Counted from the first letter of the stretch, positions 35,179-47,249 are shown. The stretch: 64,000 nucleotides of DNA from CAJBNH01 sp964447285 (GCA_964447285.1 CAYURO010000023.1:1-64000), one strand, 5' to 3'. The notes: a model not told the origin generated them from the letters alone. Numbers and translations are program-made.

Positions 35179-35949
35179 CTACCTCGGGGGCATCCGCAGC
35201 GCGCCATCGAGGCGAATCACTTCGCCGTTCAGCATGGGATTGCGGACGATATGCTCGGCAAGCTGCGCGTACTCGTCGGGGTCGCCCAATCTGGAAGGGA
35301 AGGGAACTTGCGTGGCGAGCTGCGTCTGCACCACTTCCGGCAGACCGGCCAGCATTGGGGTCTTGAACAGGCCGGGGGCGATGGTGCAGATGCGGATGCC
35401 GTTAGGGGCGAGGTCGCGGGCGATGGGCAGCGTCATGCCGACGATGGCGCCCTTTGATGCCGAGTACGCAGCCTGACCGATCTGACCGTCGAATGCAGCG
35501 ACGCTGGCGGTGCAGACGAAGCAACCGCGCTCACCGCCCTCGTTCGGTTCGGTCTCGATCAAACGGGCCGCGACCAGACGAATCACGTTGAATGAGCCGA
35601 CGACGTTGACCTGCAGCACCTTGGCGAACAGGCCCAGATCGTGCGGCCCCTTCTTGGTGACGGTGCGGTTGGCGACGGCGATGCCCGCGCAGTTGACTGC
35701 GACGTTGACGGGGCCGCCGAACTTCGCCTGCGCTGCGTCAAGGGCGGCGGTGATGTCGGCTTCGGAGGTGACGTCACATGGGGCGAAGAAGGCGTTGGCG
35801 CCGATCTCTTCTGCGACCGCTGCGCCTTGGCTGGTGGGCAGGTCGACGACGACCACCTTGGCGCCCAAACGACCGAAGCGGAGGGCGGTGGCGCGGCCCA
35901 GACCAGAGGCGGAACCGGTGACGAGCGCGATGACCTTGGTGGGATCCAT
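35179..35949 (-). CDS. Short-chain dehydrogenase, 3-hydroxyacyl-CoA dehydrogenase type-2-like
   Basis: A 256-residue NAD-dependent SDR. The cofactor loop is TGSASGLG (about 11-18), followed by VVVDLP after the second strand (NAD preference), NCAGIAVANRT, and the catalytic Ser plus YSASKG pair. The sequence most resembles type-II 3-hydroxyacyl-CoA dehydrogenases (HSD17B10-like), which oxidise 2-methyl-3-hydroxybutyryl-CoA and other acyl-CoAs. AGGAGCTCTC gives a good ribosome site. Proximity to the carboxylase/hydratase/thiolase genes supports a role in branched-chain or fatty acyl-CoA breakdown. Confidence 0.88.
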   Translation of the reverse strand: MDPTKVIALVTGSASGLGRATALRFGRLGAKVVVVDLPTSQGAAVAEEIGANAFFAPCDVTSEADITAALDAAQAKFGGPVNVAVNCAGIAVANRTVTKKGPHDLGLFAKVLQVNVVGSFNVIRLVAARLIETEPNEGGERGCFVCTASVAAFDGQIGQAAYSASKGAIVGMTLPIARDLAPNGIRICTIAPGLFKTPMLAGLPEVVQTQLATQVPFPSRLGDPDEYAQLAEHIVRNPMLNGEVIRLDGALRMPPR

Positions 35950-36033
35950 GAGAGCTCCTGCAGAGTTGCGTTTGGGGGACGCCGCCGTGCGGGTGGGGCG
36001 ACGGGGCGGGGCAACGCTGGCAGAATTCCGCGT

Positions 36034-36579
36034 CTAGCGCAACGCGGTGCCTTCCAACGCCAGCAGCAGTCGCTTGCGGTCCAAGCCACCCGTGTAGCCG
36101 CCCAGCCGGCCGCCCTGTTGAAGCACGCGGTGGCAGGGCACGACCACGGCGACGGGATTGCTGCCCAAGGCATTGCCGACGGCTCTGGGAGCCCCCGGCG
36201 AGCCGATCCGCACAGCGAGGTCTTTGTAGGCGCACGACTCGCCGTGGCCCAGCCGACACAGCTCGACGAGCACGCGCTCCTGAAACGGGGGCAGGCCTCG
36301 CAGGTCCACGGTCAGGTCGAAGTCCTTGCGCGTACCCAGGAAATAGGCGTCGAGCTGGTCGCAGTCGGGTTCTGGCTGCTCGACGGCGCGGACGAGACCG
36401 ACCGGCAGACGCTTGCGCAGCTGGGCGATGACCTGCTCGAGTGACCCCTGAAGGGCCAGCGCAGCGAGTCCATGGTCGGTCCATGCCAGCGCGAGCTCCC
36501 CAAGCGGCGAGGGATGCAAACAAGTCAGCAGGTCGACCGGGTGCTGGGGGCTTGGTCCGGTGATGAGACGCAAGGGCAT
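36034..36579 (-). CDS. ogt: Methylated-DNA-[protein]-cysteine S-methyltransferase
   Basis: Suicide repair protein that takes O6-alkyl groups from guanine onto its own cysteine. From the ATG at 36579 (AGAGGAAG upstream) it has 181 residues. The acceptor is Cys149 in VVVPCHRV; the helix-turn-helix arginine region PRAVGNALGSNP and the N-terminal ribonuclease-like fold are intact. Family length 160-190. The frame continues upstream into the divergent gene region, but that part is not conserved. Confidence 0.94.
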   Translation of the reverse strand: MPLRLITGPSPQHPVDLLTCLHPSPLGELALAWTDHGLAALALQGSLEQVIAQLRKRLPVGLVRAVEQPEPDCDQLDAYFLGTRKDFDLTVDLRGLPPFQERVLVELCRLGHGESCAYKDLAVRIGSPGAPRAVGNALGSNPVAVVVPCHRVLQQGGRLGGYTGGLDRKRLLLALEGTALR

Positions 36580-36724
36580 GGACTTCCTCTGGATGGTGGA
36601 TCCGGGGCACTTGGCGCGAGGGGCAGGGTTCCCTCCCATTTTGTCCCTGCCGGTTGCGAACGCAATGTCCGCTGCCCGGCCGTCGATTCGACGACGAGCG
36701 GCGGCGGTGATACAACGCCGCGCC

Positions 36725-38332
36725 ATGGACAAGCTAGGCTCTGCCGTCGACCTCCACTCCCCCTCCTTCCAGACCCACCGCGCGCATCACCTGCGTCTGG
36801 CGGAAGAGCTGCGCGAGCGGCTGGCCACCGCACGGAAAGGCGGGCCACCTTCGGCGCGGCAGAAAGTCTTGGATCGCGGTGGGTTGTTGGTGCGCGACCG
36901 GATCTCGCTGCTGCTGGACGCGGGCAGCCCGTTCCTAGAGGTCTCGCCGCTGGCTGCCTTCGGCATGTACGAGGACTCGGCACCGGCAGCGGGCATGGTC
37001 GCTGGCGTGGGGCGCGTCGAGGGCCGCGAGGTCATGGTCGTCGCCAACGACGCGACGGTGAAGGGCGGCACGTATCTGCCCATCACCGTCAAGAAGCACC
37101 TGCGCGCCCAAGAGATCGCCGCCGAGAATCGGCTGCCGTGCATCTATCTGGTTGACTCGGGTGGCGCGTTTCTTACCCACCAGGCTGAGGTCTTCCCCGA
37201 CCGCGACCACTTCGGGAGAATCTTCTACAATCAGGCAAGGTTGTCGGCCGCGGGCATCCCGCAGGTTGCGGTCGTGTTGGGCATGTGCACGGCGGGCGGC
37301 GCGTACGTCCCGGCCATGAGCGACGAGGCGATCATCGTCCGCAACCGCGGCACCATCTATCTGGCGGGACCGCCGCTGGTAAAGGCCGCGACCGGTGAGG
37401 AGATCTCGGCCGAGGATCTGGGCGGCGGCGATGTGCACACGCGCATCTCGGGCGTGGCGGACCACCTGGCTGAGGACGACGCCCACGCGCTGCACATCGC
37501 CCGGCGCATCGTCTCGACGTTCCACACGGTCAAGCGCCCCGATGGCTACTTTGCCGAGCCGGAGCCGCCGGCCTACGACCCCGAAGAGCTGCTGGGCATC
37601 GTCCCGACCGACCTGCGCGTGCCCTACGACGTGCGCGAGGTCATCGCGCGCATCGTCGACGGCTCGCGGATGCACGAGTTCAAGCCGCGCTATGGCACGA
37701 CGATCGTGACGGGTTTTGCAAGGATCCACGGCATGCCGGTGGCGATTCTGGCGAACCAGGGCGTGCTGTTCTCGGACTCCGCGTTGAAGGCCACCCACTT
37801 CATCGAGCTCGCCTGTGCCCGCAAGACCCCCCTGATCTTCCTGCAGAATGTCAGCGGCTTCATGGTGGGGCGGCAGGCCGAGCACGGCGGCATCGCACGC
37901 GACGGGGCCAAGATGGTGCACGCCGTTGCGGTGGCGCAAGTGCCCAAGATCACGGTGCTGATCGGCGGAAGCTACGGCGCGGGCAACTACGGCATGTGCG
38001 GTCGGGCGTACCAGCCCCGGTTCCTGTTCTCGTGGCCGAATTCGCGGATCTCCGTGATGGGTGGCGAGCAGGCGGCGGCGGTGATGGCGACGGTCAAGCA
38101 CGAGCAACGTCGCGCAGAAGGTCGTGAATTGACGGCCGCAGAGGACGAAGCCATCCGCGCGCCGATCCTCGCCCGCTTCGAGCACGAGGGCAGCCCGTAC
38201 TACGCGACGGCGCGCCTGTGGGACGACGGCATCGTCGAGCTGCCGCAGACCCGCGACGCCCTGGCCCTGGCGCTGAGTGCAGCCTACAACGCCCCCATCG
38301 GCGAGTGGCGGCCCGGCGTGATCCGCATGTAG
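36725..38332 (+). CDS. Acyl-CoA carboxylase carboxyltransferase, methylcrotonyl-CoA carboxylase beta-like
   Basis: A 535-residue biotin-dependent carboxyltransferase subunit, the usual length for methylcrotonyl-CoA carboxylase beta. It has the crotonase-fold halves with segments PAAGMVAGVGRVEGR, VKGGTYLPITVKKHLRAQEIA, LVDSGGAFL, GMCTAGGAYVPAMSDE and, in the second half, NVSGFMVG and GGSYGAGNYGMCGRAY. These are near-diagnostic for the MCC beta group rather than propionyl-CoA carboxylase. It would carboxylate 3-methylcrotonyl-CoA with biotin delivered by the carrier encoded at 42.9 kb. The ATG at 36725 has only a weak ribosome site. Confidence 0.93.
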   Translation: MDKLGSAVDLHSPSFQTHRAHHLRLAEELRERLATARKGGPPSARQKVLDRGGLLVRDRISLLLDAGSPFLEVSPLAAFGMYEDSAPAAGMVAGVGRVEGREVMVVANDATVKGGTYLPITVKKHLRAQEIAAENRLPCIYLVDSGGAFLTHQAEVFPDRDHFGRIFYNQARLSAAGIPQVAVVLGMCTAGGAYVPAMSDEAIIVRNRGTIYLAGPPLVKAATGEEISAEDLGGGDVHTRISGVADHLAEDDAHALHIARRIVSTFHTVKRPDGYFAEPEPPAYDPEELLGIVPTDLRVPYDVREVIARIVDGSRMHEFKPRYGTTIVTGFARIHGMPVAILANQGVLFSDSALKATHFIELACARKTPLIFLQNVSGFMVGRQAEHGGIARDGAKMVHAVAVAQVPKITVLIGGSYGAGNYGMCGRAYQPRFLFSWPNSRISVMGGEQAAAVMATVKHEQRRAEGRELTAAEDEAIRAPILARFEHEGSPYYATARLWDDGIVELPQTRDALALALSAAYNAPIGEWRPGVIRM

Positions 38333-38356
38333 CCCCAGGACTTCGGAGTCCCCACG

Positions 38357-39139
38357 ATGATGCGCTTCACACTGCACGACGGCGTCGGCCGCGCCTGGTT
38401 CGACCGGGCTGAGCGACACAACGCGTTCGACGGCGCCATGCTGCAAGGCCTGCGCGACGCGTTGGACCGTTGGGAGGCCGACCATGCCTGCCGTGTGGTC
38501 GTGCTGGGGGCCACCGGGCCATCGTTCTGTGCGGGGGCGGACCTGTCGTGGATGGCCGAACAGGGGCAACTGGGGCCTGAGGTCAATCGCCGCAACGCCA
38601 TCGAGCTGGGTGAGACGTTTCAGCGGCTGGCGGCGTTTCCCAAGCCCGTGGTCGCGCGGATCCAAGGCGCGGCGCGCGGCGGTGGTGTGGGGTTCGCGGC
38701 GGCGGTGGACATTGCCGTGGCGGTCGAACGCGCGACGTTCGCCCTGACCGAGGTGCGGCTGGGGCTGGTGCCCGCGGTGATTTCTCCCTTTGTCGTCGAG
38801 CGCTTGGGGCCGTCACAGGCGCGGGCGTTGTTTCTGACCGGTGATGCGGTGTCGGCAGGTGAGGCGTTGCGGCTGGGGCTGGTGCATCACGTGGTCCCGG
38901 ACGATGCGGCGCTGGATGCCAAGATCGACGCGCTGGTTGCGTCGCTTCGGCTCGGCGGCCCCGAGGCGCTGTCTGCCTGCAAGCGTCTGGTAGCTCAGGT
39001 GGCATTCCGACCGGCCGAGGCGATGCTGGGGGCGACGGCCGACGTGCTGGCCCAACGCCGAGCGTCGGCAGAGGCTGCAGAAGGCATGGCGGCGTTCGTG
39101 CAGAAGCGTCCCGCCGCATGGACCCGCACAAAGGCCTGA
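38357..39139 (+). CDS. Enoyl-CoA hydratase/isomerase family, methylglutaconyl-CoA hydratase-like
   Basis: A 260-residue crotonase-fold protein. The oxyanion-hole segments are CAGADLSWM (about 55-63) and GAARGGGVGFAAAVDIAVA, and TEVRLGLVPAVISPFV follows, a pattern seen in methylglutaconyl-CoA hydratases of leucine degradation. The position-typical catalytic Glu in EVRLGLVP is present. It lies 24 nt after the carboxyltransferase, giving consecutive leucine-pathway steps. General enoyl-CoA hydratase activity is the alternative. Confidence 0.87.
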   Translation: MMRFTLHDGVGRAWFDRAERHNAFDGAMLQGLRDALDRWEADHACRVVVLGATGPSFCAGADLSWMAEQGQLGPEVNRRNAIELGETFQRLAAFPKPVVARIQGAARGGGVGFAAAVDIAVAVERATFALTEVRLGLVPAVISPFVVERLGPSQARALFLTGDAVSAGEALRLGLVHHVVPDDAALDAKIDALVASLRLGGPEALSACKRLVAQVAFRPAEAMLGATADVLAQRRASAEAAEGMAAFVQKRPAAWTRTKA

Positions 39140-39288
39140 TCCTCAAGACAAATTCGTCTCAAGTGCTTGGCACCTGCGGCTCGAGAAGCTTGCTGCGGGG
39201 GCGCATTCCCTGTCGCGGCGCTTCGTGCTAGAACCCGAGGCCGTTCGCGTCCAGGGGGGGCACGGATCGACCACAAGCGAGGTTCGCG

Positions 39289-40647
39289 ATGAGGACGGTA
39301 TACGTGGTGGCCGGCGGGGTCAGCAAGTTTGCGAAGGCCCGGCCAGACAAGACGTTTCAGGCAATCGTAAAGGAGGCGTATGACTACTGCCTCCAGGATC
39401 TGGGCATCGACGCAAGGCAGGCCTTCGAGCTGATCGATGGCACGGTGGCGTCGTACTTCTCGGACCACTTCCAGCGGCAGCTGATGAGCGGGATCATGGT
39501 CCAGGACTACCTGGGTCTGGTGCCCAAGCCGTCGCATCGCGTGGAGGGAGGCGGCGCCACCGGCGGCCTGTCGTTCCAAGAGGCGTGGAAGAACATCGCC
39601 AGCGGCCACATGGACACCTGCCTGGTGTACGGCTTTGAGACGATGAGCCACGTCGAGACGTGGAAGGGTAACGAATTCATCGCGCTGGCCTCCGACGTGT
39701 CGTTCGACTTCCCGGTCGGCGGCTTCTATTCGGGCTACTACGCGATGATGGTCGTTCGCCACATGAAGGAATTCGGCACGACGGTCGAGCAGCTGGCCAA
39801 GGTGTCGGTCAAGAACCACATCAACGCCCTGCACAACCCGTACGCCCAGAAGCGCAAGCGCCTGACGGTCGAGGACGTGCGGAACTCGCCGATGGTCGCC
39901 TGGCCCCTGACGCGCCTGGACATCTGCACGATGAGCGACGGCGCAGCGGCGGCCATCCTGGTGTCTGAAGACGGCCTGGCGAAGATGGAGAAGGCCGCGG
40001 GCCGTCGGCTGCCCAAGGTCAAGATCACCGGCATCGGCCGCGGCACCGACGCCATGCGCATGTCGGACCGCCCGCACCAGAGTTTCGACGACTTCTACGC
40101 CCGCAACAGCCTCGACAACGAGCAGGACGCCGACAGCAAGGCGTACTACAAAGAGCTGTGGGGCAACGGGTTCCGCTATCCGGGCGTGCACTCGTTCCGC
40201 GCGGGTCGCATGGCGTCGAAGCAGGCGTACAAGCACGCCGGCATCCACGACCCCCTGAAGGAGATCGACTTCGTCGAGCTGCACGACGCCTACACCTCGT
40301 CGGAAATCCAGACTTACGAGGACATGGGCCTATGCCGTTACGGTGAGGGCGGCACGTTCGCCGAGTCGGGCAAGGCGTTCCTGCCGGGCATCGACTATGG
40401 TCTCGACCTTCCCCACAAGCCCATCTGCCCGGTCAATCCGTCGGGCGGCCTGATCGCCTGCGGTCACCCCGTCGGCGCCACGGGTCTGATGCAGGCGGTG
40501 TTCGGGCTGTGGCAGCTGCAGAACACGTTCGGCAAGCACCTGGGCGACGACAAGCTGCAGGTCAAGGGTGCGCGTCGCGGCGTCGTTCACAGCCACGCCG
40601 GCACCGGCACCTACGTCACCGCCACGGTCATGGAGCGCGAACCCTAG
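39289..40647 (+). CDS. SCP2-type thiolase-like protein lacking the usual nucleophilic Cys
   Basis: A 452-residue thiolase-superfamily protein of the SCP2/archaeal acetyl-CoA acetyltransferase kind. The C-terminal active-site blocks are kept: ELHDAYTSSE, NPSGGLIACGHPVGATG with its His, and HSHAGTGTYV. The first block, where related enzymes read VEAACASGG with the acyl-accepting Cys, reads VEGGGATGG (from residue 85), so the nucleophile is absent. Either chemistry differs, another residue substitutes, or the protein is a non-catalytic or scaffolding subunit. The next gene encodes the DUF35 partner typical of this family. Expected pathway: acetoacetyl-CoA or related beta-ketoacyl-CoA cleavage. 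Confidence 0.88.
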   Translation: MRTVYVVAGGVSKFAKARPDKTFQAIVKEAYDYCLQDLGIDARQAFELIDGTVASYFSDHFQRQLMSGIMVQDYLGLVPKPSHRVEGGGATGGLSFQEAWKNIASGHMDTCLVYGFETMSHVETWKGNEFIALASDVSFDFPVGGFYSGYYAMMVVRHMKEFGTTVEQLAKVSVKNHINALHNPYAQKRKRLTVEDVRNSPMVAWPLTRLDICTMSDGAAAAILVSEDGLAKMEKAAGRRLPKVKITGIGRGTDAMRMSDRPHQSFDDFYARNSLDNEQDADSKAYYKELWGNGFRYPGVHSFRAGRMASKQAYKHAGIHDPLKEIDFVELHDAYTSSEIQTYEDMGLCRYGEGGTFAESGKAFLPGIDYGLDLPHKPICPVNPSGGLIACGHPVGATGLMQAVFGLWQLQNTFGKHLGDDKLQVKGARRGVVHSHAGTGTYVTATVMEREP

Positions 40648-40719
40648 TCGGGGCCCTCGTCGCTTCCCTTCACCGCAACGCTGCATCGACGTGCGAACGT
40701 CCCGTGAGGCAGAAATCCC

Positions 40720-41256
40720 ATGGCTGACCACATCAAGACGCATCCCGAGGAGTCTCTCGAGGGCGCAGTTGTCTTCAACGTACCGATCCCCACCGATCTG
40801 GAAGCGCTGACGGGCATGGCGCCCATCGTCATCAAGTACCCGTATCACATCGACTACGTGCATTCCTACGGACAGGACTCGCCGTTTTTCGCCGGTCTTG
40901 CGAACAAGAAGCTGCTGGGCACCCAGTGCCAGTCTTGCGGCCACACGTTCGCGACGCCGCGCATGTCGTGCATGGAGTGCGGCGGGGTGACCAAGTGGGT
41001 GGCGATCCCGCACGAGGGCAGGGTCCACACGTTCACCGTCTGCCACTTCGGCAGCGAGGCGTTCCTGCCTGAGTGCCCGTTTGTCCTGGCGCTCATCGAG
41101 TTCGAAGGGGTCGATACCCTGTTCCTGACAAGGCTGATGGGCGTGGACCCGCTGAAGCCGTCGATGGACTGGGTCGGGACCAAGGTCAAGGCGAAGTTCC
41201 GCCGTCTGTCGCAGCTGAAGCCGACGGACGTGTGGTTCGTACCCGTCGGTTCGTGA
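40720..41256 (+). CDS. DUF35 OB-fold protein with zinc ribbon, thiolase partner
   Basis: A 178-residue protein of the DUF35/ChsH2 type. A rubredoxin-like zinc ribbon uses Cys70, Cys73, Cys84 and Cys87 (QCQSCG, SCMECG), followed by an OB-fold (HEGRVHTFTVCHFGSEAF, here cut to HTFTVCHFGSEAF). In archaea and in several bacterial catabolic systems such proteins bind thiolase and channel acyl-CoA intermediates. The N-terminal 65 residues include FFAGLANKKLLG, the family helix. It is 72 nt downstream of the thiolase-like gene and is probably its partner. Confidence 0.88.
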   Translation: MADHIKTHPEESLEGAVVFNVPIPTDLEALTGMAPIVIKYPYHIDYVHSYGQDSPFFAGLANKKLLGTQCQSCGHTFATPRMSCMECGGVTKWVAIPHEGRVHTFTVCHFGSEAFLPECPFVLALIEFEGVDTLFLTRLMGVDPLKPSMDWVGTKVKAKFRRLSQLKPTDVWFVPVGS

Positions 41257-41385
41257 CGTGCATCCCACCACTTGGGCGCGCCATAGGGGGCGCGTTCGGG
41301 TGGTGGGCAGATCGGTTACGGTGTGTCGCGCGGGGGGCGTGGCCAGGCCGTTCGCGAGGGCCGACGTCCTCGGGAGGCATTGGGC

Positions 41386-42918
41386 TTGAAGAAGGTCCTC
41401 ATCGCGAACCGTGGCGAGATCGCCATCCGTGTTGCGCGTGCATGTCGGGTCCTTGGGCTGCGGTCCGTCGCTGTCTACTCGGAAGCCGACGCGATGGCGC
41501 GGCACGTGCGCAAGGCCGACGAAGCGGTGTGCATCGGACCGCCCGAGCCCTCGAAGTCGTATCTGGACATCGACCGGGTCATGGACGCCGTGCGCCGGAC
41601 GGGCGCCGACACCGTGCATCCCGGCTATGGCTTTCTCAGCGAGAACACGGACTTCGCTCGTGCAGTGATCGATGCTGGCCTGACGTGGGTGGGACCTCCT
41701 CCCGGCGTCATCGGCCCGCTGCAGTCCAAGACCGGGGCCAAGCTACAAGCAGAGGCGATCGGCCTGGCGACCGTGCCCGGCGCGGTGTTGGACGACCCGG
41801 CAGACGAGGCGGTGTTGGCCGCTGCGGCAAGTCTGGGTTATCCGGTCATCGTCAAGCCTGAGGCCGGCGGCGGCGGCAAGGGCATGGTCCGCGTCGACCG
41901 GCCAGAAGACCTGTTGGCGGCAGTCGCAGCGGCGCGGCGCGTGGCCAAGGGTGCGTTCAAGAGCGACGGTCTGTTCCTGGAGCGCCACGTTGGTCACGCG
42001 CGGCACATCGAAGTGCAAGTGCTGGGCGATCGACACGGTCAGGTCACGCACGTCCACGACCGCGAGTGCAGCGTCCAGCGCCGCCACCAGAAGATCATCG
42101 AGGAGTCACCCTGCACGGCCATCACACCGGCTGAGCGCGAGCAGATTTGCGACATGGCGTACAGGTTTGCGAGCCACGTCGGCTACGAGGGCGCAGGCAC
42201 GGTCGAGTTTCTGTGGGACCCGCAGACCCGCAAAGCCTGCTTCCTCGAGATGAACACGCGCATTCAGGTCGAGCATCCCGTCACCGAAGTGGTGACGGGC
42301 ATGGACTTGGTCGTCGCCCAGCTGAGACTGGCGGCGGGCGAGCCCCTGTCGCGGGTGTGGCAGCCGGGCGAGCATTTGCCGCGTGGCCATGCGATAGAGG
42401 TGCGTCTGTACGCGGAGGACCCTGCGAACGGCTTCCTGCCCCAAACCGGCAAGCTGCAGCGGGTCATCTGGCCTGATGCGCCGTTTGTTCGTGTGGACGC
42501 CGGTTTCGAGACGGGCGACGTGGTGTCGATGCACACCGACCCGATGCTCGCCAAGATCATCGCGTGGGGCACCGACCGCAACGACGCGATCGCCCGGCTG
42601 CAGGGCGCACTGCGAGAGACCGTCGTACACGGTGTGGTCTGCAACCTGCCGATTCTGGTCGATATCCTGCACCATCCTGACTTTGTCTCAGGCAACCTGC
42701 ACACCACCTGGGTCGAAGAGGTTTACGGCATCGGCGGTCCTGCCTTGGGCGAGTCTCCCGACCTCGAGGCCCTGCTTGCCCTTGCGATGGCCGGTCCGTC
42801 CGGTCCGCCGCAGCGGGTCTCAGCGCGCGAGCCTGCCAGTCACCCGTACTCGAACGGCTTCGTCGATCCTTGGGCGTCCATCGCGGGCGTCGGGTTCGGC
42901 GTTGACGGATTGCGGTAG
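41386..42918 (+). CDS. Biotin carboxylase subunit of acyl-CoA carboxylase
   Basis: A 510-residue ATP-grasp biotin carboxylase, matching the N-terminal part of methylcrotonyl-CoA carboxylase alpha. It starts KKVLIANRGEIAIRVARAC and shows GYGFLSEN, the Gly-rich loop KPEAGGGGKGMVRV, HIEVQVLGD, RECSVQRRHQK, EMNTRIQVEHPVTE and FLPQTGKL. No ATG fits; TTG at 41386 has GGGAGG eight bases upstream and starts exactly at the conserved region. The TAG stop is in frame with the next gene, 15 nt on, so one stop separates two parts usually fused. Confidence 0.94.
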   Translation: MKKVLIANRGEIAIRVARACRVLGLRSVAVYSEADAMARHVRKADEAVCIGPPEPSKSYLDIDRVMDAVRRTGADTVHPGYGFLSENTDFARAVIDAGLTWVGPPPGVIGPLQSKTGAKLQAEAIGLATVPGAVLDDPADEAVLAAAASLGYPVIVKPEAGGGGKGMVRVDRPEDLLAAVAAARRVAKGAFKSDGLFLERHVGHARHIEVQVLGDRHGQVTHVHDRECSVQRRHQKIIEESPCTAITPAEREQICDMAYRFASHVGYEGAGTVEFLWDPQTRKACFLEMNTRIQVEHPVTEVVTGMDLVVAQLRLAAGEPLSRVWQPGEHLPRGHAIEVRLYAEDPANGFLPQTGKLQRVIWPDAPFVRVDAGFETGDVVSMHTDPMLAKIIAWGTDRNDAIARLQGALRETVVHGVVCNLPILVDILHHPDFVSGNLHTTWVEEVYGIGGPALGESPDLEALLALAMAGPSGPPQRVSAREPASHPYSNGFVDPWASIAGVGFGVDGLR

Positions 42919-42933
42919 GCGGGGGAGGCGGCC

Positions 42934-43458
42934 ATGACCATCTGGCTCGAGACCCCTGCGGGACACCGCGTCGAAGTGCTGACCACTCCGGGACCTGAGG
43001 GAACTCGGACGGTTGTCCGCGCCGGTGGCGGCGCTGTGTTGGTGCGAGAAGTGGTGCTGCGGCAGGCGCCCAATGGCGACTGGATGGTCGAGTCGGGCGG
43101 CGTGACGCGCACGGTGCAGGTCACCGAAGACCGCGACGTCATCTGGTTGAGCGACCCCGGGGCCACCGATCCCCGCAGCGCCACCGTGGTGTTGCGCAAG
43201 GTCATGTCGCGACCGTCTGGCCCCCCGGCCGACCGTCACCTGTGCACGCCCATGACCGGCCGCGTGGTGTCCGTCGCCGTGAAGGCCGGAGAGAAGGTCA
43301 CCCGCGGCCAAGCCCTTGTGGTCGTCGAGGCGATGAAGATGGAACACGTGGTGCGCGCGCCCTGGGACGGCACCGTCGAGCGTCTGGCGTGTCAGGTGGG
43401 GCTGATCGTCGAGACGGGCGGCCAGTTGCTGGTGCTCGATCGCGCCCAAGCGGGCTAG
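42934..43458 (+). CDS. Biotin carboxyl carrier with BT-like domain
   Basis: A 174-residue biotin carrier. The C-terminal 75 residues are a biotinyl domain with the modification site EAMKMEHVV (the Lys carries biotin). The N-terminal 90 residues are beta-rich and correspond to the BT region that joins alpha and beta subunits in methylcrotonyl/propionyl-CoA carboxylases. GGGGGAGG lies before the ATG. With the biotin carboxylase upstream it makes a complete but split alpha subunit; total length about equals a normal fused one. Confidence 0.92.
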   Translation: MTIWLETPAGHRVEVLTTPGPEGTRTVVRAGGGAVLVREVVLRQAPNGDWMVESGGVTRTVQVTEDRDVIWLSDPGATDPRSATVVLRKVMSRPSGPPADRHLCTPMTGRVVSVAVKAGEKVTRGQALVVVEAMKMEHVVRAPWDGTVERLACQVGLIVETGGQLLVLDRAQAG

Positions 43459-43476
43459 AATCCTCAGGAAACCGCG

Positions 43477-45252
<1,776 letters not shown>

Positions 45253-45261
45253 GGGAAGGCG

Positions 45262-45289
45262 AGTATAGTGCGAAGGTCGAACCTGGCAA
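45262..45289 (-). promoter_or_regulatory. Strong promoter candidate for the tail-anchored kinase
   Basis: On the minus strand TTGCCA (45289-45284) and TATACT (45267-45262) are 16 nt apart, each 5 of 6 to consensus. The start codon is at 45252, so transcription would begin about 0-5 nt before the ATG, giving a leaderless or nearly leaderless mRNA. Confidence 0.55.
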
Positions 45290-45363
45290 CGATTCGGGGT
45301 TGCGTGGGACGGCGATCTGAACGGCTTGTGGAAGAGGTACGCCGCGAGGCGGGTGGGTAGACG

Positions 45364-45882
45364 ATGAAGAAGCTGCGCGCGTGGGTGACACCGATCACCA
45401 TCGGCTCGTTTCTGCTAATTGGCGTCACGGGTGTCCTGATGTTCTTCAAGGTGGCCGGCAGCCTGGTCATCGTCGCGCACGAGTGGCTGAGCCCGGTCTT
45501 CGTGGTCGGCTCGTGCCTGCACGTCTGGCTGAATTGGGGCGCGGTGCGCGCGAACCTGACGCGGGCGCGCGGAATCGCCATCGTCGGCGTCTTTGCGGCG
45601 CTGCTGGGCGTCTCGGTCGCGCCCTTCGAGGCGGTGGAGGAGATCGCGCGGCAGCACGGTCACGGCGAGCAGGCGATGGGCAGGCAGGCGGCCGAGCTGA
45701 TGCTTCAGGCCCGCATCTCGACCGTGGCCGAGCTGACGGGCCGTACGCCGCAGCAACTGCGCGAGCGACTTGGCCGCCACGGCATTCGCGTTGCGACGGA
45801 CAAGGTGACACTCGGCGAGGCGGCTCGGCAGTGCGACGTCGAGCCGGGCCGGGCGTTGGATGCGGTTTTGCGGGAAGAGTGA
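45364..45882 (+). CDS. DUF4405-like membrane protein
   Basis: A 172-residue protein. Two hydrophobic helices (about 10-30 and 37-57) and a third (70-88) are followed by a soluble helical tail of about 85 residues. The His pair in AHEWLSPVFVVGSCLHVW resembles the DUF4405 family, related to cytochrome b561-type proteins, so haem binding is possible. The tail contains TVAELTGRTPQQLRERL, which looks like a helix-hairpin or DNA/protein-binding motif. Divergent from the kinase gene with a 111-nt gap. Confidence 0.7.
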   Translation: MKKLRAWVTPITIGSFLLIGVTGVLMFFKVAGSLVIVAHEWLSPVFVVGSCLHVWLNWGAVRANLTRARGIAIVGVFAALLGVSVAPFEAVEEIARQHGHGEQAMGRQAAELMLQARISTVAELTGRTPQQLRERLGRHGIRVATDKVTLGEAARQCDVEPGRALDAVLREE

Positions 45883-45956
45883 GGCTCGAACCGGCAGCTT
45901 GCGCCCGAGGAACCGCCGGCGTACCTGGGGCAAGCCGCTCAGACCGCCTGCCCAAC

Positions 45957-47249
<1,293 letters not shown>

